Part shown: positions 53,643 to 61,139 of the stretch, piece by piece
How positions within the stretch are numbered: position 1 is the stretch's first letter
Layout of the letters: the number at the start of each line of letters is the position of its first letter
Origin: Porphyrobacter sp. CACIAM 03H1
GTDB lineage: Bacteria; Pseudomonadota; Alphaproteobacteria; Sphingomonadales; Sphingomonadaceae
Assembly (NCBI RefSeq): GCF_002215495.1
Contig: NZ_CP021378.1
Location: 124,001-188,000, forward strand
Direction: 5' to 3'
Length of the DNA: 64,000 bases
Made by a program: the position numbers and the translations under genes
Notes under the pieces: model-generated
What the model saw: only the letters and a program-made list of their open reading frames with translations
Database searches by the model: none
What the model was told of the DNA's origin: nothing

Positions 53643-54159
53643 CCCCAAGCCATTGTATCTGGGCGCGATCCTCGCCGGCGGTCAGGCGCGGCGCTTTGGC
53701 AGCGACAAGGCGCAGGCGCTCTTTGAAGGCGCGCGGCTGATCGACCGGGTGGCCACAGCCCTCGCCGCCCAGTGCGACGCGCTGGTGGTATGCGGGCGCG
53801 AGGAGCCGGGATTCGCCTGTCTCCCCGATTGGCCGGAGGCCGGGCTCGGCCCGCTCGGCGGCCTCGCCGCGGCGCTGCGCCATGCGGAAAAGCGGGGGTT
53901 TGCCCATGTCCTCTCCGCCGGGGTGGACGTGCCCGACCTGCCGCATGATCTCGCCGCCACGCTGGCGGGCGAAGGCGCGGCGATCGTGGAAAGCCAACCG
54001 GTGGTGGGGCTGTGGCCGGTCGATGCCGGTCCGGCGCTTGAGGCGTTTCTGGCCGGGGGCGGAAGGTCGCTCTACCGCTTCGCCGACCACGTGGCCGCAC
54101 GGCGGGTCGATCTGCCCGCACCGCTGATGAACGTCAATTTCCCCGAAGATCTACCGTAA
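53608..54159 (+). CDS. mobA: molybdenum cofactor guanylyltransferase MobA
   Basis: 183 residues from ATG 53608; ATG 53620 is an alternative. The nucleotidyltransferase loop is GAILAGGQARRFGSDKA, with GREEPG, GPLGGLAAAL and SAGVDVPDLP in the expected order. It attaches GMP to molybdopterin to form MGD, the cofactor of DMSO-reductase-type enzymes. Such an enzyme is encoded at 55394, 1.2 kb away. The overlap with the ABM gene ties it to the catabolic unit. Confidence 0.92.
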   Translation: MRKAMPQRPSTDPKPLYLGAILAGGQARRFGSDKAQALFEGARLIDRVATALAAQCDALVVCGREEPGFACLPDWPEAGLGPLGGLAAALRHAEKRGFAHVLSAGVDVPDLPHDLAATLAGEGAAIVESQPVVGLWPVDAGPALEAFLAGGGRSLYRFADHVAARRVDLPAPLMNVNFPEDLP

Positions 54160-54161
54160 CT

Positions 54162-54248
54162 TCGTCATTGCGAGGAGCGAAGCGATGCGGCAATCCAAGG
54201 CCTGCACGTCAGTCCATGGATTGCTTCGCCTGCGGCTCGCAATGACGA
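54162..54248. repeat. palindromic repeat family 2, copy D
   Basis: TCGTCATTGCGAGGAGCGAAGCGATGCGGCAATCC is the left half and GGATTGCTTCGCCTGCGGCTCGCAATGACGA the right half (positions 54162-54248, split here for reading). It lies between the convergent stops of mobA and an MDR reductase. Confidence 0.92.
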
Positions 54249-54255
54249 GCGAAAT

Positions 54256-55260
54256 CTAGAGCTTCAGCATCTGCTTGCCGCGGTTCTGCCCGGTGAACAG
54301 GCGCTGCAAGGTCTGCGGCGCGTTCTCGAAACCGTGCTGGATATCCTCCTGGTACTTCAGCGAGCCGTCCTTGACGAAGCCTTCCAGCCGCTTGCGGATG
54401 CCGGGGAACTCGCTCGCCCAGTCGAGCACGATGAAACCCGCCATGGTGCCGCGCCGGAACACGAGGTTGAAGTAGTTCTCGGGGCCGGCGGGGAGCGTGC
54501 CGGTCTCGTAGCGGCTGATCCCGCCGCAGATCACCACCCGCGCGCCGGTGGCGATGCAGGCGAGCATGTCATTGAGGATCTTGCCGCCGACATTGTCGTA
54601 GATCACGTCGACGCCCCTCCGGCAGAGCTGGCGGATCTGCTCCTTCACCCCGCCCGCCTTGTAGTCGATCGCGGCATCGTAGCCCGCTTCCCTGACCAGC
54701 CAGTCGCACTTCTCCGGGCCGCCGGCGATGCCGACCACGCGGCACCCGGCGATCTTGGCGAGCTGGCCGACGATGCTCCCCGTCGCGCCTGCCGCGCCCG
54801 AAACCAGCACGGTGTCGCCCGCCACGGGCTTGCCGACCTTGAACAGCCCGCAATAGGCGGTGAGGCCCGTGGTCCCGAGCACCGAGAGCACCGCGGTGGG
54901 CGAGATCTCGGTCTCGACCTTGGTCAGATCCTTGCCGTCGGTGACGAGGTATTCGGTCCAGCCGGTGGTGCCGAACACGAGATCGCCGACCGCGAAGCGC
55001 CCGCCGTTCGATGCGACCACCTCCGCGATCCCGCTGCCGCGCATCACATCGCCGATGTTCATCGGGGCGACGTAATCGGCGATGTTCTCCATCCAGCCCT
55101 TCTGCGCCGGATCGAAGCCGAGATAGTGGGTCTTCAGCAGCATCTCGCCCGGGCCCGGATCGGGAAGCTGGGTTTCGACCAGCCGGAAGTCGTTCTCGAT
55201 CTCGATCCCGCGACCGCGCGGGTGTCCGTTCAACAGCCATTGCCGGGTGGTGGTGGGCAT
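54256..55260 (-). CDS. NADP-dependent zinc-independent MDR oxidoreductase (2)
   Basis: 334 residues from ATG 55260, with GGGGAGA upstream. Rossmann loop SGAAGATGSIVGQLAKIAGC, IAGGPEKC contacting the adenosine phosphate, and GTTGLTAYCGLFKVGKP before it. It lacks zinc-ligand cysteines. Likely an enone reductase. It is divergent from the molybdopterin oxidoreductase. Confidence 0.9.
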   Translation of the reverse strand: MPTTTRQWLLNGHPRGRGIEIENDFRLVETQLPDPGPGEMLLKTHYLGFDPAQKGWMENIADYVAPMNIGDVMRGSGIAEVVASNGGRFAVGDLVFGTTGWTEYLVTDGKDLTKVETEISPTAVLSVLGTTGLTAYCGLFKVGKPVAGDTVLVSGAAGATGSIVGQLAKIAGCRVVGIAGGPEKCDWLVREAGYDAAIDYKAGGVKEQIRQLCRRGVDVIYDNVGGKILNDMLACIATGARVVICGGISRYETGTLPAGPENYFNLVFRRGTMAGFIVLDWASEFPGIRKRLEGFVKDGSLKYQEDIQHGFENAPQTLQRLFTGQNRGKQMLKL

Positions 55261-55393
55261 CAGGTATCTCCCCGAAATTCGAATGCAACTTGCCTGCCCT
55301 ATTGCGGGCGCGGACGAGCCGCCTCCACGGACAAAAGTGTCAGTCGAGCGTGCTCGCCCCTGTGGTAGTCTCCCGGCTACTCTGGGGAGAGAC

Positions 55394-57535
55394 ATGATGG
55401 GCGTTCAGACTCACAAGACCTTCTGCCGTTTCTGCCATGCGAACTGCGCGATGGAAGTCGACGTCGTGGACGGGAAGGTCGTCGAGGTCCGCGGCGATCC
55501 GGACGATCCGGCCTATGGCGGCTACACCTGCATGAAGGGCCGCGAGCTGCCCGACAGCCACAACTCGGAAGACCGGCTGCACCACAGCCTCGTTCGCAAC
55601 GCGGCCGGCGAGTTCGTCTCGACCCCGATGGACCAGGCTCTCGCCCATGTCGCCTCCGAGCTCCGCCGCATCATCGACACCCACGGCCCCCATTCGGTCG
55701 CGGTGTTCATGGGTTCGGGCGGCTTCCAGAACTCGGCTGCGATGGCCGCCTCACTGTCCTTCGCCAACGCGGTGGGGAGCCGCAACTTCTACACCTCGGT
55801 GACGCTCGACCAGCCCGCCAAGGTCTTCACCACCGCGCGCTACGGCAAGTGGATGGCGGGGCCGAACACCTTCTCGGAAAGCGACGTCGCCTTCTTCATC
55901 GGCAACAACCCTATCGTCTCGCATTACTCGCCCGTTGGCGGGGTGCCGCCCTTCAGCCCCTCGCGCCGCATCCGCGACAAGCAGGCGGAAGGCATGAAGC
56001 TGATCGTCGCCGACCCGCGCGAGAGCGATGTGGCGCGGCTCGCGGACATCTACCTGCCGGTGAAGCCGGGCGAGGACCCGGCGATGCTCGCGGGGATGCT
56101 CAACGTCATCATCGCCGAGGGGCTCTACGACCGCAATTTCGTCGCCGCCCATGTCGACGGGTTCGACGAGCTGGCCGAGGCGGTGAAGGCCTTCCCGCCC
56201 GAGGTCGCCGCCGAACGCGCGGGTCTGGACAAGGACCAGCTGGTCGCGGCCGCGCGGATGTTCGCGGGCGGCACCAAGGGCTGCGCCGTCACCGGCACCG
56301 GCCCCGAGATGGCGGGCAACGGGACGCTCACCGAATATCTCGTCGTCTGCCTCAACACCATCTGCGCGCGCTTCAAGCAGGAGGGCGAGAAGGCCGCGAT
56401 CCCGGGCGTCTTCAGCCCCTACCAGACCGCCCGCCGCGCGCAGGTCGGCCCGCCGGTGCCGATGTTCGGCGCGGAAGGCATGCCCAAGTCCCGCTTCCGC
56501 GGCCTCGGCCACCTCGGCTGGGAGATGCCCTGCAACGTCCTCGCGGACGAAATCCTTACCCCCGGCGAAGGCCAGGTGCGCGCGCTGATCTCGGTCGGTG
56601 GCAATCCGGTCGTGGGCTTCCCCGATCAGGCGAAGATGGTCCGCGCCCTCGACGATCTCGAGCTGTTCGTGCAGATCGACCCGTGGATGAGCGCCAGTGC
56701 CAAGCGTGCCGACGTGGTGCTCGCGCCCTCGCAGTGTCTGGAGCGCGAGGACATCACCAGCCTTTCCGAATGGTGGCACGAGGAACCCTATGCCCGCTAC
56801 ACCGAGGCGGTGGTCGCGCCCCCGGGTGACGTGATCGACGAATACGAGATGTTCTGGACGCTCGCCAAGCACCTCGGCATCCAGATGATGCTCGCCGGCG
56901 GCCCGCTGCCGATGGACCGGAAGCCGACCAAGCAGGAGTTCCTCGATCTGGCGGTGACCGGCTGCCTCGTGCCCCCCAGCCAGGTTCGCGCGGACTGCAA
57001 GGCGAACGGCGGGGCGGCGGTGATGTATCCCGAGAAGCACCCGCTGGTGGAGCCGGTGGACGAGAGCGAGTTCCACCGCTTCGATCTGGCGGTGGGCGCG
57101 ATGCCTTCGGAGATCCTGAAGTATGCCGAGAACCGCAAGGCGCGCGAGGGCTTCGACTTCCGCCTGATCTCGCGGCGTTCCAAGACACGGTTCAACTCGA
57201 TCGGCCACCCGCTCAAGAAGCTGCAGGCCAAGACCACCACCAACCCCGCCTTCATCCACCCCGACGACATCGCCGCGCTGGGGCTCGAGGAAGGCGGGCT
57301 GGTGGCGATCACCTCCCCCCACGCCACGATCCACGGCGTCGTGAAGGCGAGCGACAAGGTGCGGCGCGGGATCGTCTCGATGGCCCACGCCTATGGCGAT
57401 GCCGATGCGGGGAAGGACGACGTGCGGGAACGCGGCTCCTCGACCAACCGGCTGGTCAGCGAGGTGGTCGATTACGATCCGATTACCGGGCAATCCCTGC
57501 AAAGCGCCATTCCGGTGAGGCTGGAGCCTGCTTAG
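55394..57535 (+). CDS. molybdopterin-dependent oxidoreductase (DMSO-reductase family)
   Basis: 713 residues. An N-terminal [4Fe-4S] site has Cys11-x2-Cys14-x3-Cys18 and Cys46. The Mo-bisMGD domains follow, with GSGGFQNS, FIGNNPIVSH and the C-terminal beta-barrel MoCo dinucleotide-binding domain beginning near residue 570. There is no twin-arginine signal, so it is cytoplasmic. No small electron-transfer subunit is adjacent. It could hydroxylate or dehydrogenate an intermediate, or reduce an oxidised one. GGGGAGAG precedes ATG 55394. Confidence 0.9.
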   Translation: MMGVQTHKTFCRFCHANCAMEVDVVDGKVVEVRGDPDDPAYGGYTCMKGRELPDSHNSEDRLHHSLVRNAAGEFVSTPMDQALAHVASELRRIIDTHGPHSVAVFMGSGGFQNSAAMAASLSFANAVGSRNFYTSVTLDQPAKVFTTARYGKWMAGPNTFSESDVAFFIGNNPIVSHYSPVGGVPPFSPSRRIRDKQAEGMKLIVADPRESDVARLADIYLPVKPGEDPAMLAGMLNVIIAEGLYDRNFVAAHVDGFDELAEAVKAFPPEVAAERAGLDKDQLVAAARMFAGGTKGCAVTGTGPEMAGNGTLTEYLVVCLNTICARFKQEGEKAAIPGVFSPYQTARRAQVGPPVPMFGAEGMPKSRFRGLGHLGWEMPCNVLADEILTPGEGQVRALISVGGNPVVGFPDQAKMVRALDDLELFVQIDPWMSASAKRADVVLAPSQCLEREDITSLSEWWHEEPYARYTEAVVAPPGDVIDEYEMFWTLAKHLGIQMMLAGGPLPMDRKPTKQEFLDLAVTGCLVPPSQVRADCKANGGAAVMYPEKHPLVEPVDESEFHRFDLAVGAMPSEILKYAENRKAREGFDFRLISRRSKTRFNSIGHPLKKLQAKTTTNPAFIHPDDIAALGLEEGGLVAITSPHATIHGVVKASDKVRRGIVSMAHAYGDADAGKDDVRERGSSTNRLVSEVVDYDPITGQSLQSAIPVRLEPA

Positions 57536-57542
57536 CCAACAG

Positions 57543-57632
57543 CCGTTCGCCCTGAGCTTGTCGAAGGGCCGCACTTCCTTTTGAACCGTTGCCGGAAGCA
57601 GAACAGTGCTTCGACAGGCTCAGCACGAACGG
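57543..57632. repeat. palindromic repeat family 4 (TGAGCTTGTCGAAGGGC type)
   Basis: CCGTTCGCCCTGAGCTTGTCGAAGGGC pairs with GTGCTTCGACAGGCTCAGCACGAACGG around a 36-base centre (arms at 57543-57569 and 57606-57632). The outer CCGTTCG/CGAACGG ends equal those of family 1, but the arms differ. Its last GG is part of the GGAG ribosome-binding site of the next gene. Confidence 0.9.
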
Positions 57633-57641
57633 AGTTTTCTC

Positions 57642-58652
57642 TTGCCCCAGAACCGCCGCTTCCTCCTCCAGCGCCGTCCCGATGGCACACCTGTGCGCGA
57701 GGACTTCGAACTCGTCACGGAGCCGACCCCGGCGCTCGAGGAAGGCCAGTTCCTGATCCGTAACCACTATGCCTCGCTCGATCCGGCGATGCGCGGGTGG
57801 ATGGATGCGGAGGGCAACTACATGCCCCCGATCCCGCTCGGCGATCCGGTGCGCGCCAGCACCATCGGCGTCGTGGAGGAAAGCCGAGCGGAAGGCTTCG
57901 CACCCGGCCAGTGGGTGATGGGGCTCAACGCGCTCGAGGACTATTCCATCGGCGTCGCGGGCGGCCTCACTCAGCCGATCGACCCGAGCCTCGTGCCGAG
58001 TGTCACCAATTACCTCTCGATCTTCGGCGCCGTGGGCATGACGGCCTATTTCGGCTTCCTCGAGGTGTGCGAGCCCAAGGCGGGCGAGACCGTGCTGGTG
58101 ACCGGTGCAGCGGGCGCGGTCGGCAGCCTCGTCGGCCAGCTCGCCAAGATCCATGGCTGCCGCGCGGTCGGGATCGCGGGGGGACCTGCCAAGTGCGCGC
58201 GGCTCACCGAGAAATACGGCTTCGACGCCGCCATCGACTATCGCGGCAAGGATGAAGCCGCGCTCACCAAGGCCATCGCCGAGGCCTGCCCCGACGGCGT
58301 CGACGTGATCTTCGAGAATGTCGGCGGGATCATCCTCGATGCCGGGCTGATGAACCTGAACCTGCACTCACGCGTCGGGCTGTGCGGTCTGATCAGCGAA
58401 TACAACACCGAGCCGCGCGGCATCCGCAACCTGTGGCAGCTGATCGTCAAGCGCGCCCACATCCGGGGCCTGCTGGTCGCCGACTACGTCCCGCGCTTCG
58501 CCGAGGGCGCGGCGCAGATGGGCGTCTGGGCGGCGCAGGGCAAACTCACCATCGACGAACACATCGACGAGGGTCTGGAGAACGCCTTCGACAGCTTCAT
58601 GCGGCTGTTCGCTGGGACGAATGACGGCAAGATGATCCTCAAGATCGCCTGA
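57642..58652 (+). CDS. NADP-dependent zinc-independent MDR oxidoreductase (3)
   Basis: 336 residues from TTG 57642, chosen because GGAG lies eight bases upstream and the conserved QNRRFLLQRRPDG begins there. An ATG at 57606 would add 12 residues read out of the repeat. Rossmann loop TGAAGAVGSLVGQLAKIHGC and IAGGPAKC. Its stop overlaps the ThuA-like start (TGATG), so it opens the unit MDR-ThuA-LEH. It probably reduces an enone. Confidence 0.88.
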   Translation: MPQNRRFLLQRRPDGTPVREDFELVTEPTPALEEGQFLIRNHYASLDPAMRGWMDAEGNYMPPIPLGDPVRASTIGVVEESRAEGFAPGQWVMGLNALEDYSIGVAGGLTQPIDPSLVPSVTNYLSIFGAVGMTAYFGFLEVCEPKAGETVLVTGAAGAVGSLVGQLAKIHGCRAVGIAGGPAKCARLTEKYGFDAAIDYRGKDEAALTKAIAEACPDGVDVIFENVGGIILDAGLMNLNLHSRVGLCGLISEYNTEPRGIRNLWQLIVKRAHIRGLLVADYVPRFAEGAAQMGVWAAQGKLTIDEHIDEGLENAFDSFMRLFAGTNDGKMILKIA

Positions 58653-59419
58653 TGGCCCGTTCGCTGCTCGTGCTGTCAGGGGGGCACCCCTACGAGGCGG
58701 GACCTTTCGACGAACTGCTGGCGGCGCTGGGCGAGTGGGAAATCACCCATCTGGTCCACCCCGAAGGCGGCGAGGCTGACGCGGCGGACGCCATCCGCGC
58801 CGCCGACGCGCTGCTGTTATACGACATGGCTGGCTACAGCTTCGGCGAAGGGACGGTGACGATGCGCCCGCCCTCGCCTGCTTTCCGCGAGGCGCTCGCC
58901 GGGCGCTTCGCCGGCGGCAGGGGCGCGGTCGCGATGCACCATGCGCTGGCGGGGTGGGCCGAGTGGCCGGAGTGGCACCACTGGCTCGGCGGGCAGTTCC
59001 ACTACCAGCCGGGCGCGCACGGCCCCGATTCCGGCTATCGCCATGACATAACCTACGAGGCGCGCATCCTTGTCGATCACCCCGTCACGCGGGGCCTGCC
59101 CGAGAGCTTCCCCGTCACCGACGAGCTCTACCTCTGCCCCATCGACGAGAGCGCCTTCATCCCGCTGGTGCGCGCCGAGGGCTTCGCCTTCACGGCTGCC
59201 AATTTCTACTCCGCCGCGCAGGCCGTGGCAGGCGCGATGTTCAGCAACGAAGGCTGGGACCACCCGCCGGGCAGCGACTGCGTCGCCTGGGAGAGCCGCA
59301 CCTGCCCCGCCCCGCTCGTCTATCTGCAATTCGGCGACGGCCCGGCAACCTACGCCAACCCTCATGTGCGCCGGATGCTGCGGCAGGCGCTCGACTACAC
59401 CTCGGGAGGAACCGCATGA
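58652..59419 (+). CDS. ThuA-like glutamine-amidotransferase-fold protein
   Basis: 255 residues. The ThuA fold is shown by LLVLSGGHPYEAGPFDELLAAL, ADALLLYDMAGY, GAVAMHHALAGWAEWPEWHHWLGG and ARILVDHPVTRGLPESF. ThuA proteins take part in disaccharide keto-intermediate handling, but in oxygenase islands their role is unknown. It is coupled on both sides, to the MDR (TGATG) and to the epoxide-hydrolase-like gene (overlap of four bases). Confidence 0.85.
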   Translation: MARSLLVLSGGHPYEAGPFDELLAALGEWEITHLVHPEGGEADAADAIRAADALLLYDMAGYSFGEGTVTMRPPSPAFREALAGRFAGGRGAVAMHHALAGWAEWPEWHHWLGGQFHYQPGAHGPDSGYRHDITYEARILVDHPVTRGLPESFPVTDELYLCPIDESAFIPLVRAEGFAFTAANFYSAAQAVAGAMFSNEGWDHPPGSDCVAWESRTCPAPLVYLQFGDGPATYANPHVRRMLRQALDYTSGGTA

Positions 59420-59793
59420 CGCCCCAACAGACCGTCGAAGCCTTCATCGGCCACTGGAACGCCTGCGACGTGGAGGCGATGCTGGCGCTGTGCGCGGAGG
59501 ATATCGTCTATCACAATATCCCGATGGAGCCGATCCACGGCACCACGGCGATGCGCGCGATGGTCGAGGGCTTCCTCGCCAATGTCGCGCGCTGCGACTG
59601 GCAGACCCACGCCATCGCGGCCAGCGGGAACACCGTGCTCACAGAGCGCACCGACATCTTCCACTTCAAGGACGGCCGCCGCGCCGCGATCCGGGTGATG
59701 GGCACCTTCGAGATCGGAACCGACGGGCGCATCGCGGCCTGGCGGGACTACTTCGACATGCTTGAATTCCAGCGCGAATTCGCCGGCGGATGA
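59416..59793 (+). CDS. limonene-1,2-epoxide-hydrolase-type enzyme
   Basis: 125 residues, NTF2-like. The catalytic set of Rhodococcus LEH (Tyr53, Asn55, Arg99, Asp101, Asp132) appears as Tyr32, Asn34, Arg78, Asp80 and Asp111, all displaced by exactly 21. The blocks YHNIP, TERTDIF and WRDYFD are nearly those of LEH. The enzyme would add water to an epoxide without a covalent intermediate. It follows a ThuA-like gene and precedes a P450, a natural source of an epoxide. The true substrate need not be limonene. Confidence 0.88.
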   Translation: MTPQQTVEAFIGHWNACDVEAMLALCAEDIVYHNIPMEPIHGTTAMRAMVEGFLANVARCDWQTHAIAASGNTVLTERTDIFHFKDGRRAAIRVMGTFEIGTDGRIAAWRDYFDMLEFQREFAGG

Positions 59794-59891
59794 ACGGCTT
59801 CGCGCAACCCTAACACAAACGCGCATCGCATCGGGGGCGCGAGGGCCGCTAGGCTTGTCACACCATATCCAAGGTGGCGGAGCCGCATCAC

Positions 59892-61133
59892 ATGAACAAG
59901 CCCCAAGGCAATGTCTTTGCCCCCGAAACGCTGATCGATCCCTTCGATCACTATCGTGCCGTGCACGAGGCCGGGGTGGCGATCGAGCATCTCGAGGGCA
60001 TGAACACCTGGGTCGTCTATTCCTACGACCTGTGCAGCGAGGCGGCGGCAAAGCCCGAGGTCTTCTCCAACGACTTCACCGCGCTGATGGGTCGCGAGGC
60101 GGACGAGGAGATCCAGGCGATCCTCGCCGAGGGCTGGCCCGATCTCCCCACCCTGCTGACCGCCGATCACCCGGTCCACACCCGCAACCGCAAGCTCGTG
60201 AACCTCGCCTTTTCGGCCCCGCGCGTGAACGCGATCGAGGCCGACATGCGGCAGAAGTCGATCGAGCTGATCGAGGCCTTCGCCGACCGGGGCGAATGCG
60301 AATTCGTCGAGGAATTCGGCGTGCCGCTGCCGGTGGCGATGATCGCCGGGCAGATCGGGCTGGAGGATGATCCGAAGCGCGTGAAGGCGTGGTCGGACGC
60401 GGCGGTCGACCGCTTCAGCCAGATGGTCGATTTCGAGCGCAAGAAGGAATGCGCGCGCAGCCTCGTCGAGTTCCAGCACTACATCAAGGGGCTGATCGAC
60501 GACCGCAAGGCGAATGGCGGGAACGACCTGCTGACCGATCTCGTCGAGGCGCGGGTCGAGGGCGAGACACCGCTCTCGGACCCCGAAATCATGTCGCTGA
60601 TGCAGCAGTTCATGGTGGCGGGGAACGAGACCACCACCTCGACGCTGGCGGGCGGTCTGCTCCAGCTGATCCGCAATCCAGACCAGATGGAAAAGGCCAA
60701 GGCGGCGGCGGGCGGGCGCGATCCCAAGGTCATCATGAACCTTGTCGAGGAGGCGCTGCGCTACGAGACGCCGACGGCAGGGATGTGGCGGATCGTCAAG
60801 CAGGATACCGAGCTTGGCGGCATGAAGATCCCGGCGGGGAGCGTGGTGCAGCTGCGCTATGCGGCCGCCAACCGCGACCCGTCCAAGTTCCCCGATCCCG
60901 ACAAGTTCGACATCGAGCGCGCCAACGCCCGCACCCATCTGAGCTTCGGCAAGGGGCCGCACATGTGCGTGGGCAACATGCTCAGCCGCAAGGAGATGCT
61001 GGTCGCCTTCGACGAGCTGCTCGAGCGGCTCGACAACTTCGCCGTCGCCGATGAGGGCGCGATCCGCATCCTCCCCAACATCCTGCTGCGCGGCGTGACC
61101 CATCTGCCGATCACCTTCACGCGGAAAGCCTGA
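59892..61133 (+). CDS. cytochrome P450 (3)
   Basis: 413 residues from ATG 59892; GTG 59874 is an in-frame alternative. Haem loop FGKGPHMCVG with Cys359, I-helix MVAGNETTTS, ExxR in EEALRYETP, QLRYAAANRD. GGCGGAG precedes the ATG. It is six bases ahead of the acyl-CoA dehydrogenase gene and about 100 bases after the epoxide-hydrolase-like gene. Side-chain oxidation or epoxidation of a hydrophobic molecule is plausible. Confidence 0.93.
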   Translation: MNKPQGNVFAPETLIDPFDHYRAVHEAGVAIEHLEGMNTWVVYSYDLCSEAAAKPEVFSNDFTALMGREADEEIQAILAEGWPDLPTLLTADHPVHTRNRKLVNLAFSAPRVNAIEADMRQKSIELIEAFADRGECEFVEEFGVPLPVAMIAGQIGLEDDPKRVKAWSDAAVDRFSQMVDFERKKECARSLVEFQHYIKGLIDDRKANGGNDLLTDLVEARVEGETPLSDPEIMSLMQQFMVAGNETTTSTLAGGLLQLIRNPDQMEKAKAAAGGRDPKVIMNLVEEALRYETPTAGMWRIVKQDTELGGMKIPAGSVVQLRYAAANRDPSKFPDPDKFDIERANARTHLSFGKGPHMCVGNMLSRKEMLVAFDELLERLDNFAVADEGAIRILPNILLRGVTHLPITFTRKA

Positions 61134-61139
61134 CCCCAC

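Noticed and set aside
55751..57574. A 607-codon minus-strand frame opposite the molybdopterin oxidoreductase
   Set aside because: His/Arg/Gly-rich shadow frame; the plus-strand protein has all iron-sulfur cysteines.
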